Part shown: piece by piece, positions 1-8,898 of the stretch
Numbering within the stretch: the stretch's first letter is position 1
Layout: the number at the start of each line of letters is the position of its first letter
Source of the DNA: Nitrospirota bacterium
GTDB taxonomy: Bacteria; Nitrospirota; 9FT-COMBO-42-15; HDB-SIOI813
NCBI GenBank assembly: GCA_020846775.1
Contig: JADLDG010000086.1
Location: 1 to 55,375 of the forward strand
Length of the DNA stretch: 55,375 nucleotides
Direction of reading: 5' to 3'
Notes under the pieces: model-generated
The model's database searches: none
The model's input: the letters and a program-made list of their open reading frames with translations, nothing else
What the model was told of the DNA's origin: nothing
Made by a program: the position numbers and the translations under genes

Positions 1-539
1 AATTCTTCATTGATAAATCCTTTAGAATATTTCTCTGATTTTTCGTGTGATAGAATATTTATAAAATTGTTGCCTAACATTATTTCAAATTCATCTTTAA
101 GGATAATATCAGCTTCAGTATTATTTGCAAAAATCAGTTTATTATTTTCAACTTTATTCCTGGACTTAAGGTCTCTTAAGATGGCGATAAATGGAGTTAC
201 TCCCGCGCCGCCCGCTATGAATACGCCCTCACCTTTGTAATTGATTAAACCCCAGGGATCGCTGATAATCAGCTCATCACCGGTTTTAAGATTACCAATC
301 TCTTTAGTAACGCCATTATGATCATTATAAATTTTGATTGTGAATTCAAGATAATTCCACTCATTTAAGCTAGTAAAAGTGAATGGTCGTTTTTCATTAA
401 CGTAGTTCGGTTTGTTTATAGAAACATCAGCGGCTTGTCCGGGAGTAAAAATAAAGCCTTTTGGCTTCTCAAATTTTAATGATCTTACATTATGTGTAAC
501 ATTTTTAATATCGCTTATTTTTACTTTATGATCGCTCAT
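1..539 (-). CDS. FAD-binding ferredoxin/flavodoxin reductase-like oxidoreductase (3' end cut by window)
   Basis: An open frame runs leftward from an ATG at 539 to the window edge (179 complete codons, no stop). The upstream bases, read on the minus strand, include GGGGGA, a good ribosome binding site. The protein carries the flavin-binding RPFTFTSL motif (R-x-F-T/S type) near residue 50 and the nucleotide-binding GGAGVTPF motif near residue 100. These are hallmarks of the ferredoxin-NADP reductase fold, which moves electrons between NAD(P)H, FAD and an iron-sulfur or flavoprotein partner. The substrate cannot be named. The gene is visibly richer in A and T than the core genes further right, which hints at a foreign origin. 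It lies next to gene remnants, so the local context is accessory. Family assignment is fairly sure, specific function unknown. Confidence 0.75.
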   Translation of the reverse strand, partial: MSDHKVKISDIKNVTHNVRSLKFEKPKGFIFTPGQAADVSINKPNYVNEKRPFTFTSLNEWNYLEFTIKIYNDHNGVTKEIGNLKTGDELIISDPWGLINYKGEGVFIAGGAGVTPFIAILRDLKSRNKVENNKLIFANNTEADIILKDEFEIMLGNNFINILSHEKSEKYSKGFINEE

Positions 540-615
540 AGTATCCCCCGCTTTAATATTGTTGATTGAAAAGAATTTTTAGTGTCAGTTTTCACAATCG
601 GACATTTAACTAAAG

Positions 616-747
616 CTAACATTTATGCTGATCTTCACCGAGTGCAATGGCATCTTTTGTGTGCATTTCCAGGCAATGTGCGCATCCGTTTATTTGATAT
701 ATCAATAGGACAATCGAAGAACTAAGTCCAATAATACTCCGCAAAAT
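616..747 (-). pseudogene. Remnant of a carboxymuconolactone decarboxylase/AhpD-like protein
   Basis: Between in-frame stops, 43 codons read on the minus strand as a CMD/AhpD-like core: QINGCAHCLEMHTKDA followed by IALGED. The CxxC plus downstream His (C-A-H-C-x3-H) is the redox signature of the alkylhydroperoxidase D-like family, which normally spans 100 or more residues. Here the sequence stops five residues after GED and a TAG precedes it, so the N-terminus and the C-terminal helix are missing. A TTG inside could serve as a start, but there is no good ribosome site. I read it as a decayed fragment upstream of the reductase-like gene, possibly once its operon partner. Confidence 0.6.
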
Positions 748-973
748 CTAAGGTGTCAAGACGATTTTTAGGGGTTTTAGAGGTTTTTGAAGGGCCGTCA
801 GCGGCGGGTATGGGTCAAATTTTCCTATTTTGAACTGACTTTTATTTCACCGGGAACGGAGGTGAACACACTTTTTTTTTGGCACACCTGGTGGGCAGGA
901 CTTTTTGAGATTTTTCAATTGGCATACCCGGTATTGTGGAAGTAAGACTCCGCAGAGAAGGTCAGAGAGATAG

Positions 974-1165
974 ATGGAGCTGCTCGCAGCTCGTGTCCCA
1001 TCTCCTTATGAAAGCCTCGAATATTATTATGGTATCTATTGCAGCTCACACAGGGAAAGAGAGAATGGAAAACTGGGATGATCAGAATGGGCTCGATTAA
1101 TCCGTCGTGTCTTTGAAGTAAAACCGCTCCAACGTATAAAATGCGAGGGCAATCAGACATCCTCC
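974..1165 (+). pseudogene. Degenerate C-terminus of an IS91-type (Y2/HUH) transposase
   Basis: The forward frame reads VPSPYESLEYYYGIY, then a TGA stop at 1079-1081, then in the same frame EWARLIRRVFEVKPL. From memory this matches the C-terminal part of IS91-like transposases, where a Y-Y-G-x-Y-S segment is followed by W-A-R-L-I-x-x-V-(F/Y)-E-V-D-P-L and a zinc-binding C-P-x-C. Here the Cys motif is decayed (one Cys left) and the frame drifts afterwards. No N-terminal HUH or tyrosine region is visible upstream. It marks past transposon activity in this patch. I see nothing recognisable in 748-973. The opposite-strand open frame over this stretch is a shadow. Confidence 0.55.
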
Positions 1166-1337
1166 CTTAAGATTTCCCTAATTCCAGTTGACAGCAGAAT
1201 CTTATCCTGTTACCTTATCCTCAAGAAAAGCAAATCCCTATTCTGAATCTCCAATGGTTTTACCTGAACCATGTTTTTTCCTTATCATCGTCGGTCGGAT
1301 AGGAGATTGTTCAAACTCAGCAACGAAGAGGACGTTC

Positions 1338-1880
1338 ATGGAAACAGCCAAAACAGTGATGTACACCTTGTTTTTTGTGGTTCTGGCCACCCTTCTGGGA
1401 AGTCTAATCTTCATATATTCCGGGGTATTCGATGTTTCCGCCCGTTGGGAAGACGGCCCTCTGGTGAAGTGGGCGATCATCACCACCCGCGAACACTCCA
1501 TTGATGTTCGCAAGCAGGGGATTAAGGTCCCTTCTGACCTGGACAACCCTAAGGTCGTCACGGAGGGATTCAAGCATTATCGGGAAATGTGCGTTGGGTG
1601 CCACCAGGCGCCCGGTCTGCAAGACTCGGAGATCAGTAAGGGCCTCAATCCGAAGGCACCGAACTTTGGCCGCCTGAAGGCAATGGATGTGGATCCTGCA
1701 GAGTTCTTCTGGATCATCAAAAACGGCATCCGCATGACTGCCATGCCAGCCTGGGGCGTCACCCATAGCGACGAAAAGATCTGGGCCATGGTGGCCTTTT
1801 TGCAAAAGCTGCCCAATATGACCCCGGAACAATACAAGGCCATAGACAGAAAGGCCGGCCCGGAGACGGAGCATGACTAA
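1338..1880 (+). CDS. Membrane-anchored class I cytochrome c
   Basis: This is a 180-residue protein with an N-terminal membrane anchor (about residues 7-30) and one c-type haem site CVGCH (Cys85, Cys88, His89). Downstream, RMTAMPAWG supplies a likely distal methionine ligand. It should sit on the periplasmic face of the inner membrane and carry electrons to or from a respiratory enzyme. The ATG at 1338 is chosen because GAGGA lies just upstream and the anchor starts immediately; the frame is open to 1188 but that extension looks non-coding. The stop is TAA at 1878-1880. Fifteen further codons in the same frame, up to a TGA at 1923-1925, encode a His/Asp-rich stretch (EHNHDHSH), so a metal-binding tail may have been lost by a nonsense change. 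No operon partner is evident. Confidence 0.8.
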   Translation: METAKTVMYTLFFVVLATLLGSLIFIYSGVFDVSARWEDGPLVKWAIITTREHSIDVRKQGIKVPSDLDNPKVVTEGFKHYREMCVGCHQAPGLQDSEISKGLNPKAPNFGRLKAMDVDPAEFFWIIKNGIRMTAMPAWGVTHSDEKIWAMVAFLQKLPNMTPEQYKAIDRKAGPETEHD

Positions 1881-1950
1881 GAGGCAAACGACGCCGATGA
1901 ACATAATCACGATCACAGTCACTGATCAGAGCAGAGGCGATAGAAAAGTA

Positions 1951-1977
1951 AAAATAAAAAGGGGACGGTTCTATTTT
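1951..1977 (+). repeat. Dispersed REP-like element (GGGGACGGTTCTATTTT type)
   Basis: An A-rich stretch runs into GGGGACGGTTCTATTTT between the cytochrome c and DUF488 genes. It resembles the GGGGACAGAATT-type short repeats seen at 14919 and 53108 and common, from memory, in genomes with REP-associated transposases. No such transposase is in the window. Confidence 0.35.
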
Positions 1978-2119
1978 ATAGTGAAGCATTGATTTCCCTT
2001 TGTAGATCAGGGGAGAGACAGGTACTGTGTCGGGAGGACGACGGTGGTTTGGTCTATTTTAAGTGTCTGCTAAAGAGCGTCGTGGAGAAAGGGCCCATTG
2101 TGAATTCCAGGGAGTAACT

Positions 2120-2485
2120 ATGCCGAAGGTAAAGCGTTTTTATGAGGCAGCTGAGAGAAGCGATGGGGTTCGCTTTTTGGTTGAACGGTTATGGCCGCGC
2201 GGAATGAAAAAGGAGGATCTGATCATGCAGGCCTGGCTGAAAGACGTTGCACCCAGTAACAATTTGCGGCGCTGGTTTGAACACGACCCTCTTAAGTGGA
2301 GAGAATTTCAGAAGCGTTATCAGGCTGAATTGGATGGCAATCCTAACGTATGAAAACCCATCCTGGAGTCCGCCAAACATGCTGATGTGACTTTATTGTA
2401 CAGCTCCCGGGATACCGAACATAACAATGCCATTGCGCTGATGCTGTATTTGGAAGCACGCAATTCGCAGGAAGCAGAGAAATGA
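2120..2485 (+). pseudogene. DUF488 family protein interrupted by an in-frame TGA
   Basis: Starting at ATG 2120 (GGGAG just upstream), the frame gives the DUF488 hallmarks VERLWPRG and WLKDVAPSNNLRRWF. At 2351-2353 a TGA interrupts it, and the same frame continues without shift through KPILESAKHADVTLLYSSRD and TEHNNAIAL to the natural end at 2485. In intact relatives I recall a tryptophan at or next to this position (W-x-P-L-L), so a TGG to TGA change is the simplest explanation. The full frame would be about 121 residues, normal for the family. It overlaps the NDH-2 start by four bases (ATGA), indicating former translational coupling. The family function is uncertain. Readthrough cannot be excluded from sequence. 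Confidence 0.75.
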
Positions 2486-3834
2486 TATTTCCTGATCGCC
2501 CCCGCGTGGTCATCGTCGGAGCTGGATTTGCAGGCCTATGGGCTGCCCGAACCTTATCACAATCACAGACCGACGTTCTTCTTTTGGATAAGCACAATTA
2601 CCATACTTTTTTCCCACTGCTCTATCAAGTCGCGGCAGGGGAGCTTGAACCGGAGGATATTGTTTATCCAGTGAGAAGTATTTTACGCAGGCAGCAAAAT
2701 ATCCGTTTTCTAATGAATGTAGTTACAGAGATAGACCTTGTTGCCAAACAGGTCAAAACCACGGATCACGTTTTCCCTTACGACTTTCTTGTCATGGCCA
2801 TCGGTAGCACCCCCCACTTCTTTGGAGTGACAGGCGCAGACGAGTATACTTTCCAACTGAAGACGCTGGAACAGGCAATCGCCCTGCGCAACCATATCCT
2901 GTTTTGTTTTGAACGGGCATTGTGTGAAACCGACCCTGAGCGGCGGCGACGAATGCTGACCTTTGCCATTGTTGGAGGCGGGCCGACCGGAGTGGAATTA
3001 GCTGGCGCTCTTGCCGAACTGATTCGTGGTCCACTGGTAAAGGACTATAAGGCCATAGACCCTGGGGAGATGCATGTCCTGTTGCTGGAAGCAAGTGACC
3101 GTCTGCTCGCACCCTTTCCTGAGCGTCTTGGAACATATGCCGTAAAACGGCTGAAGAAGATGGGATTGGAAATACATCTGCGAGCGATAGTAAGCCAAAT
3201 CACACCTGAGTATGTGAAATTAAAGGATGAGACAACGATCCCTCTTGAAACTGTGATTTGGACAGCTGGCGTGCGAGGTGAGTCTATCAATGCAGAACTT
3301 CCAACAATGCGGAATGGGCAGATACGGGTTCTTCCAACGCTTCAAACTCCTGACCATCCCGAAGTCTATGTAATTGGTGACCTGGCCTTTATGGAGCAAG
3401 ATGGACATTCACTGCCAATGCTTGCCCCTGTTGCCACTCAACAAGGTGAAGCAGCCGCCCGCAACATTATCCGCCAGGCAAACGAACAAGAGCCTATGCC
3501 TTTTTACTATCACAACCGGGGTACGATGGTCACTATAGGCAGAAATGCTGCTATAGCCTGTATAAAGGGTCATGCTTTTGCTGGCTTTCCGGCCTGGGTT
3601 CTATGGCTGAGCATACATTTATACAGCCTGATAGGATTTCGTAACCGGCTACTTGTTTTAATCGAATGGGCCTGGGATTACTTTTTTTATGAGCGTCCCC
3701 TGAGTCTTATTGTATCTTTGCCGATTTCACGAATGATGCAGACAAAGAAGATTTTCCCTGTAGCCGATTCGAAAGGTACTGTTTCCCCTAACCAAAAACA
3801 TTCTGAGAGTAAGGGATATCGCAAGACTGACTGA
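2482..3834 (+). CDS. ndh: Type II NADH:quinone oxidoreductase (NDH-2)
   Basis: This 450-residue flavoprotein has two Rossmann motifs. VIVGAGFAGLWAAR (residues 10-23) should bind FAD and IVGGGPTGVELAG (about 162-174) should bind NADH. YVIGDLAFM matches the conserved FAD-contacting GD segment. The C-terminal region (VLWLSIHLYSLIGF and following) is amphipathic to hydrophobic, as in NDH-2 enzymes that sit on the inner membrane surface. The enzyme passes electrons from NADH to quinone without pumping protons, an alternative to the complex I encoded at 33-49 kb. Length fits the family (about 420-450). It starts on the ATGA that ends the DUF488 pseudogene. It appears intact although its neighbours are decayed. 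Confidence 0.88.
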   Translation: MIFPDRPRVVIVGAGFAGLWAARTLSQSQTDVLLLDKHNYHTFFPLLYQVAAGELEPEDIVYPVRSILRRQQNIRFLMNVVTEIDLVAKQVKTTDHVFPYDFLVMAIGSTPHFFGVTGADEYTFQLKTLEQAIALRNHILFCFERALCETDPERRRRMLTFAIVGGGPTGVELAGALAELIRGPLVKDYKAIDPGEMHVLLLEASDRLLAPFPERLGTYAVKRLKKMGLEIHLRAIVSQITPEYVKLKDETTIPLETVIWTAGVRGESINAELPTMRNGQIRVLPTLQTPDHPEVYVIGDLAFMEQDGHSLPMLAPVATQQGEAAARNIIRQANEQEPMPFYYHNRGTMVTIGRNAAIACIKGHAFAGFPAWVLWLSIHLYSLIGFRNRLLVLIEWAWDYFFYERPLSLIVSLPISRMMQTKKIFPVADSKGTVSPNQKHSESKGYRKTD

Positions 3835-3959
3835 TATAAAACTTATTTTAAAAAATGACAGATCTTAGTTTAATCTGTAACTAATTATAGTGACAGTAAA
3901 AGACCCTATATGCGTTTCCCAAGATGTAATATTCAAAGCTTAGATAAAGGATTTTACTG

Positions 3960-5288
3960 TCAATGCATAGGTTGTGATGCTATTGCAGAAGGTGGGCAAT
4001 GTGTATTAAGTTCATTTCTGGGAAAGCGAAACCTTCCGGGCTCCAGCATATAGACTGTGGAGTGAGGGATATCCCGCTCCACGAGACGGGCCGAAGCTTT
4101 CAGGACTTCCTGCAACTGATAAGCGCCGACGGCTGTAAGGATCACGCGCTGACGCGCCGCCTGATGACCCGCCCAATCCAGACGATGCGCTCCCATCTCA
4201 AAAAGACGGGTTGCTTCATCCACAGTAAAGAGATCGGGCGACGCATCTATCTTCGGGACAACCAGCGTCCATATCTGCCCGTGTGTTTGATATATCCGGC
4301 TAATAACGACGGCGGCTGTGTTGTAATCAGGCACAAACATGGCCCGCGACACGTCCGAAGGCTCGCCGAGCATCGCCTCGGCCATGGACGGGTCCTGGTG
4401 CGATCGCTCATTTTTGGCATTTTCCCATGTATGGGAAGTTAGCACCAGCGGCACGGAAAGCCAGCCCGGACGACGACCGACCTCATTGCAGTGGTCTACG
4501 AAGATGACTTCCTGACGGACAACGCCGTGCATCTTTGTGTCGAAGGCCTCATAGGTGTGGATGAAATTGATACCGCCTTTGTTTGCCAGGGCAGCGGCGG
4601 CTACCGCCTCTTCGTTAAGGGCCGTGATAACAGCGCCCTGGATATCCTCCGGCATGCCCGGCTCGGGGTCGGTCACACGGAACTTCAGCTTTTTCAGAGT
4701 CTGGATCATACGGTTAGAGCGCATTTCATCGGGGTTACCCACCCGGACACGAAGGCGCTTATTGGCCTGAACTGTGGCCAGGAACATAGCATCTACCGCG
4801 AACATTGGGGAGGTCCTGGTCCATCCTGACGGATCTCGCCGGTTTTCCGGCACAGGCCGGGAAACCGTCTGGGGAACTTCGCGTAAATTTACTATTCTAT
4901 TTACCAGGGCATGGTCACGCTCCCTGGGCCTGCCAGTTGCCGGATGATTCTGAAATGTTACGATGGAATCGTTGAGCTCCTGCGGAGGCACACGCAACTT
5001 TCGTGCGCCCTCATTGAAATATCCGGCTGCCGCAGTATCGGTACTCGGATTAGACATAAGTGGCAGATTGTGGGCGAGGTTAGTTCCTTCGCCGTAGAAA
5101 CCGGCGCCTTTGGGCGCCATGGCTATACCGTAAGGAAGCATCAAGGGGTAATTACCGGCACTATATCGTATTGCATCGGATGCAGCCTCAAGACGGCGCT
5201 CCATTTCAAATATAGCCCAGGCAAAGGCTGCCGGGTCTCTCCCGTCAAAGACGATAGGGTCGAAACCGTTGAGTTTCAGATGCTCCAC
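3960..5288 (-). pseudogene. N-terminally truncated phosphoketolase
   Basis: The minus-strand frame (442 residues from a GTG at 5288, open back to a TGA at 5313-5315) matches the phosphoketolase family: GFDPIVFDGRDPAAF, MLPYGIAMAPKGAGF, SHTWENAKNERSHQDPSMAE and PDYNTAAVVISRI. Phosphoketolases split xylulose-5-P or fructose-6-P into acetyl-P using thiamine diphosphate and are about 800 residues long. By my recollection of the family, roughly the first 240 residues, with most of the cofactor diphosphate-binding region, are missing. The missing part would lie inside ettA. No convincing ribosome site precedes the GTG. GC is higher than in the neighbours. I read it as a truncated, probably inactive gene, though a divergent stand-alone fragment is possible. 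The long plus-strand frames here are shadows. Confidence 0.7.
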
Positions 5289-5295
5289 GAACCAG

Positions 5296-6987
5296 TCAGT
5301 CCCGCCCTCTGGTCAGGTGTCTGTACTTGATCCTGTGCGGCTGATCTGCTGCGGCGCCGAGACGGGTCTTTCTGTCTGCCTCATATTCAGAGTAGTTTCC
5401 CTCGAACCAGACCACCTTGCTGTCACCCTCAAATGCAAGCATGTGGGTGGCGATACGGTCGAGGAACCAGCGGTCGTGGCTGATTACTACGGCACAGCCT
5501 GCAAAGCTCTCCAGCGCCTCTTCAAGGGCACGCATGGTGTTTACGTCGAGGTCATTGGTAGGTTCATCAAGGAGGAGGACATTGGCCTCTTCTTTCAGCA
5601 TGCGGGCCAGATGCACGCGGTTTCTCTCGCCTCCGGAGAGTGTCGAGACCTTTTTCTGCTGGTCACTGCCTGAGAAGTTAAACCGGGCGACATAGGCACG
5701 GGAGTTGATCTGTCTCTTTCCGAGCGAAACGACCTCCAAGCCGTCAGAGATTATCTCCCAAATGGATTTATTAGGGTTAAGGTCATTTCTACTCTGGTCA
5801 ACATATGCGAGCTTTACGGTCTCTCCTATCCTGAATGTCCCTGAGTCAGGTTTTTCCTGCCCGGTAATCATACGGAACAGCGTTGTCTTTCCTGCACCGT
5901 TCGGTCCGATGACTCCTATAATACCGCCCGGAGGAAGGGAGAATGTCATTTCATCCATCAGTATATTATCACCGAATGCCTTGCTGACATTATTGGCCTC
6001 AATAACGACATTACCAAGTCTGGGACCCGGTGGGATGTATATCTCCATCTCTTTTAATCCCTTATCAGCATCCTGACGGAGCAGCTCCTCATAAGAGGAG
6101 ATACGGGCCTTTGATTTTGCATGACGTCCCTTTGGAGACATCCTTATCCACTCAAGCTCGCGCTGTAAGGTCTTCTGCCTCTCGCTCTCTGTTGCCTCTT
6201 CCTGCTGGAGACGGTTCTTCTTCTGCTCAAGCCATGATGAGTAATTCCCTTTCCATGGAATACCCTGACCTCGGTCGAGTTCCAGGATCCAGCCTGCTAC
6301 ATTATCAAGGAAGTAGCGGTCATGGGTTACTGCAATGACAGTACCCGCATAGTTCTGCAGATGATGCTCAAGCCATGCCACACTCTCGGCATCCAGATGA
6401 TTCGTAGGTTCGTCAAGAAGCAGGATGTCCGGTTTCTGGAGGAGCAGTCTGCAAAGTGCTACACGGCGTTTCTCTCCGCCGGATAAGAGATTAACGGCTG
6501 CATCTCCGGGCGGACAGCGCAGCGCATCCATAGCCATCTCAAGACGGGAATCAAGTTCCCATGCGTCCATGGCCTCAAGCTTTTCCTGTATTACTCCCTG
6601 CTGCTCGATAAGTTTACCCATCTCATCATCTGACATGGGTTCGGCAAATCTTTCATTTATCCTGTTATATTCATTAAGTGCATCCACTACTTCCTGCACG
6701 CCTTCTTCCACAACCTGTCTTACAGTCTTGCTTTCGTCCAGTTCCGGTTCCTGAGTGAATAGACCAACGGTGTAGCCCGGTGCGAGGACAGTCTCTCCGT
6801 TAAACTCTTTATCCCTTCCGGCAAGGATACGCAGGAGTGAGCTTTTCCCTGAACCGTTGAGACCAAGGACTCCGATCTTTGCCCCGTAGAAATATGACAG
6901 GAAGATGTCTTTCAACACCGCCTTCTTGTCGTAAAATTTGCTTACTCCAATCATGGAGTAAATGACCTTATTTGGTTCAATGCTCAT
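5296..6987 (-). CDS. ettA: Energy-dependent translational throttle protein EttA (ABC-F)
   Basis: This 563-residue soluble protein has two ABC ATPase domains and no membrane segments. The first Walker A is GLNGSGKSS (residues 42-50), with signature LSGGEKRR and Walker [15 protein letters not shown]. The second has [17 protein letters not shown] and [11 protein letters not shown]. Between them lies the charged linker rich in Lys and Arg that reaches the ribosomal P site. The C-terminal [12 protein letters not shown] is the usual EttA ending; the last three residues (GRD) appear to come from the phosphoketolase-side sequence. EttA gates the ribosome E site in response to the ATP/ADP ratio. ATG at 6987. 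The tRNA-Glu gene lies only 23 bases upstream on the same strand. Confidence 0.93.
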   Translation of the reverse strand: MSIEPNKVIYSMIGVSKFYDKKAVLKDIFLSYFYGAKIGVLGLNGSGKSSLLRILAGRDKEFNGETVLAPGYTVGLFTQEPELDESKTVRQVVEEGVQEVVDALNEYNRINERFAEPMSDDEMGKLIEQQGVIQEKLEAMDAWELDSRLEMAMDALRCPPGDAAVNLLSGGEKRRVALCRLLLQKPDILLLDEPTNHLDAESVAWLEHHLQNYAGTVIAVTHDRYFLDNVAGWILELDRGQGIPWKGNYSSWLEQKKNRLQQEEATESERQKTLQRELEWIRMSPKGRHAKSKARISSYEELLRQDADKGLKEMEIYIPPGPRLGNVVIEANNVSKAFGDNILMDEMTFSLPPGGIIGVIGPNGAGKTTLFRMITGQEKPDSGTFRIGETVKLAYVDQSRNDLNPNKSIWEIISDGLEVVSLGKRQINSRAYVARFNFSGSDQQKKVSTLSGGERNRVHLARMLKEEANVLLLDEPTNDLDVNTMRALEEALESFAGCAVVISHDRWFLDRIATHMLAFEGDSKVVWFEGNYSEYEADRKTRLGAAADQPHRIKYRHLTRGRD

Positions 6988-7010
6988 AGTTTAGATGCTG
7001 CTGTAAAAAA

Positions 7011-7088
7011 TGGCGTCCCCAGGGGGATTTGAACCCCCGTTTGCGCCGTGAAAGGGCGACGTCCTGAGCCGAGCTAGACGATGGGGAC
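7011..7088 (-). tRNA. tRNA-Glu(TTC)
   Basis: Minus-strand cloverleaf with acceptor GTCCCCA/TGGGGAC, anticodon loop CTTTCAC giving TTC, T-loop GGTTCAAATCC and an encoded CCA at 7011-7013. It is transcribed with tRNA-Lys just upstream (9-base gap) and possibly into ettA. Confidence 0.95.
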
Positions 7089-7097
7089 GCTGATGAA

Positions 7098-7170
7098 TGA
7101 GCCGCGATGGATTCGAACCATCGACAGCCGCCTTAAAAGGGCGGTGCTCTACCAACTGAGCTAGCGGCCC
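7098..7170 (-). tRNA. tRNA-Lys(TTT)
   Basis: Minus-strand cloverleaf with acceptor GGGCCGC/GCGGCTC (one G-U pair), D-arm TAGCTCAGTTGGTAGAGC, anticodon loop CTTTTAA giving TTT, and T-loop GGTTCGAATCC. The CCA end is not encoded, unlike the neighbouring tRNA-Glu. Confidence 0.95.
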
Positions 7171-7282
7171 ATAGATAAGCTTAGAACATATGTTTATATC
7201 ATTTACTCATTATTGATGTCAATCATTTTTAAGAGATTAAAATAAGTGATACTTATTGTGTTCACATGAAAATACACCTTTC

Positions 7283-7350
7283 AAATCCCCCCTTACCCAC
7301 CTTTTCTAAAGGGGGGGCTTTATTTCCCCCTTTGAAAAAGGGGGATTATT
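7283..7350. repeat. CCCCCTTT/AAAGGGGG palindromic repeat cluster
   Basis: Two successive palindromes (AAATCCCCCCTTA followed by CTTTTCTAAAGGGGGG, then TTTCCCCCTTTGAAAAAGGGGG) sit just beyond the 3' end of rmuC. The same family occurs at 18308 (inside a gene) and 29066. These GC-box hairpins could also end transcription. Confidence 0.7.
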
Positions 7351-7364
7351 TTCATGCCCTTTTC

Positions 7365-8810
7365 TCATGCCGGTTTTTCCTCATTGCCCGGCATGTCAGG
7401 CATCCCGCTCCACATGGCTGTGTTTCTAGGTTTTCTGTCTATCTGCTCAATGGTCGGGATGTCTTCACTGCCTGTGACACCAAGCTCTTTAAATTTCCTG
7501 ACTGTAGGAAGCACCCTTGATTCCATGGAACCAACTACCTTGTTGTACGTATCAACCCCCCTGCTTATTGCAGTTCCAAGGTCATCAAAGTGTCCTGCTA
7601 ATGTGCTTATTCTTTCATACAATTCCTTACCGAGAATACTAACCTGCTTTGCGTTTTCAGTGATCTGCTCCTGCCGCCAGCCGTATGCAATTGCTCTTAG
7701 AAGGGCGATAAAGGTTGCCGGCGTGGCAATTATGACCCCTTTCTGGATACCATCCTCTATTAGAGAACTATCCATCTCGAGGGCCGGGCTCAGGAATGAC
7801 TCGCCTGGGATGAAAAGGACCACAAACTCAGGTGATTTATCAAACTGGCTCCAGTATTCCTTGGAGGCAAGCTTATTCATATGAGTCCTTACATGCTGAG
7901 TATGCCTCGTCATTTTCTCTTTTTTTTCATCTTCACTATTTACGGATATGGCATCGAGGTATGCCTCAAGCGGCACCTTTGAGTCTACGACTATCTCCCT
8001 GTTCATTGGAAGATGAACTATCATGTCAGGCCTTATCCTTCCCCTGTCCGTATCAACGGATAACTGTTCAGTGAAATCACAGTGTTCAGACATCCCTGAA
8101 AGCTCAGCAACCCTCCTTAAAGTCACCTCACCCCATCTTCCGCGCACCTGGGGTTTCCTCAATGCAGTGACAAGGTTTCCTGTCTCTTTCTGGAGTTGTT
8201 CCTGTGAAATAGTAAGCGACTTAAGTTGTGACTCAAGGCTGCCGTATGCCTTATGCCTGTTCTCCTCTATGGACCGTATCTGCTCATCAAATCTTTTAAG
8301 TGCATCATTTAATGGTTTTATCATGCCATCCATGGCAACCTGATGCTCGCCAAGCCTGCCTTTCGTGTCAGATACAATGCGGTTAAGATTTTCAGAGGCC
8401 AGTTTCAGGAATTCATCACTGCTGCTTTTAAGTGCAGCAGATGACAATGCATTGAATGTATTTGTCATATCACCCTTCATAGTCTCGAGAAGCTTACGTT
8501 GTGCTTCAAGGTTCTCATGTGAGGCCTCCAGTCTGGTGAGCGCCTCAACTTTGGATTTTCTCTCTGTCTCAATTTCAACTCTGATCTTATTAAGGTCTGA
8601 ATCCTTCTGCTGATTCTGTTGTCTGAGCTCATTAATAACTGCCTCTGCACTCATGGCCCTTCCTTCAAGTTCTGATAACCGATTGGAGTTGTCTGAATTG
8701 AGTTCTGCTATCTCCCTTGAATGGATGTCATGCAGCCTGGTTCTTGCGAGGAACCATGTTAGTCCGCCGCCGATTATTATTCCTATTATTATATAGATAA
8801 TATTTTCCAT
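7365..8810 (-). CDS. rmuC: RmuC family DNA recombination protein
   Basis: This 481-residue protein has one N-terminal membrane anchor (about residues 3-20, rich in Ile/Gly), then a long coiled coil (about 30-130, Glu/Lys/Gln/Leu heptads), then the conserved RmuC domain with KPQVRGRWGEVTLRR, VDSKVPLEAYLDA and VLFIPGESFLSPAL. RmuC limits inversions and recombination at short inverted repeats and has a PD-(D/E)xK-like nuclease fold. The domain motifs and length (about 400-500) match the family. It is preceded on the same strand by the TPR gene (88-base gap) and followed by a palindromic repeat cluster, which is fitting but probably coincidental. Confidence 0.92.
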   Translation of the reverse strand: MENIIYIIIGIIIGGGLTWFLARTRLHDIHSREIAELNSDNSNRLSELEGRAMSAEAVINELRQQNQQKDSDLNKIRVEIETERKSKVEALTRLEASHENLEAQRKLLETMKGDMTNTFNALSSAALKSSSDEFLKLASENLNRIVSDTKGRLGEHQVAMDGMIKPLNDALKRFDEQIRSIEENRHKAYGSLESQLKSLTISQEQLQKETGNLVTALRKPQVRGRWGEVTLRRVAELSGMSEHCDFTEQLSVDTDRGRIRPDMIVHLPMNREIVVDSKVPLEAYLDAISVNSEDEKKEKMTRHTQHVRTHMNKLASKEYWSQFDKSPEFVVLFIPGESFLSPALEMDSSLIEDGIQKGVIIATPATFIALLRAIAYGWRQEQITENAKQVSILGKELYERISTLAGHFDDLGTAISRGVDTYNKVVGSMESRVLPTVRKFKELGVTGSEDIPTIEQIDRKPRNTAMWSGMPDMPGNEEKPA

Positions 8811-8898
8811 ACTCAGTATTGTTTGAGATCCTGAAATGAATTCAGTATGACACTAATTAATCGTAACGTGGATGTTCATATCCCACACATGACAATCG

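Noticed and set aside
1404-1922. 172-residue minus-strand open frame over the cytochrome c gene
   Set aside because: It mirrors a gene with a clear haem motif and anchor, has no recognisable domain, and is a frame shadow.
2351-2353. TGA as selenocysteine or as evidence for an altered genetic code
   Set aside because: Many intact genes here end in TGA as a true stop, the position corresponds to Trp not Cys, and I see no obvious selenocysteine insertion hairpin.
4911-5673. Plus-strand frames over the phosphoketolase fragment and the ettA end
   Set aside because: They lack motifs or ribosome sites and are complementary to sequence that matches known families on the minus strand.
7283-7350. CRISPR array
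   Set aside because: The repeats here and at 29066 are single palindromes without regular spacers; no cas genes occur in the window.
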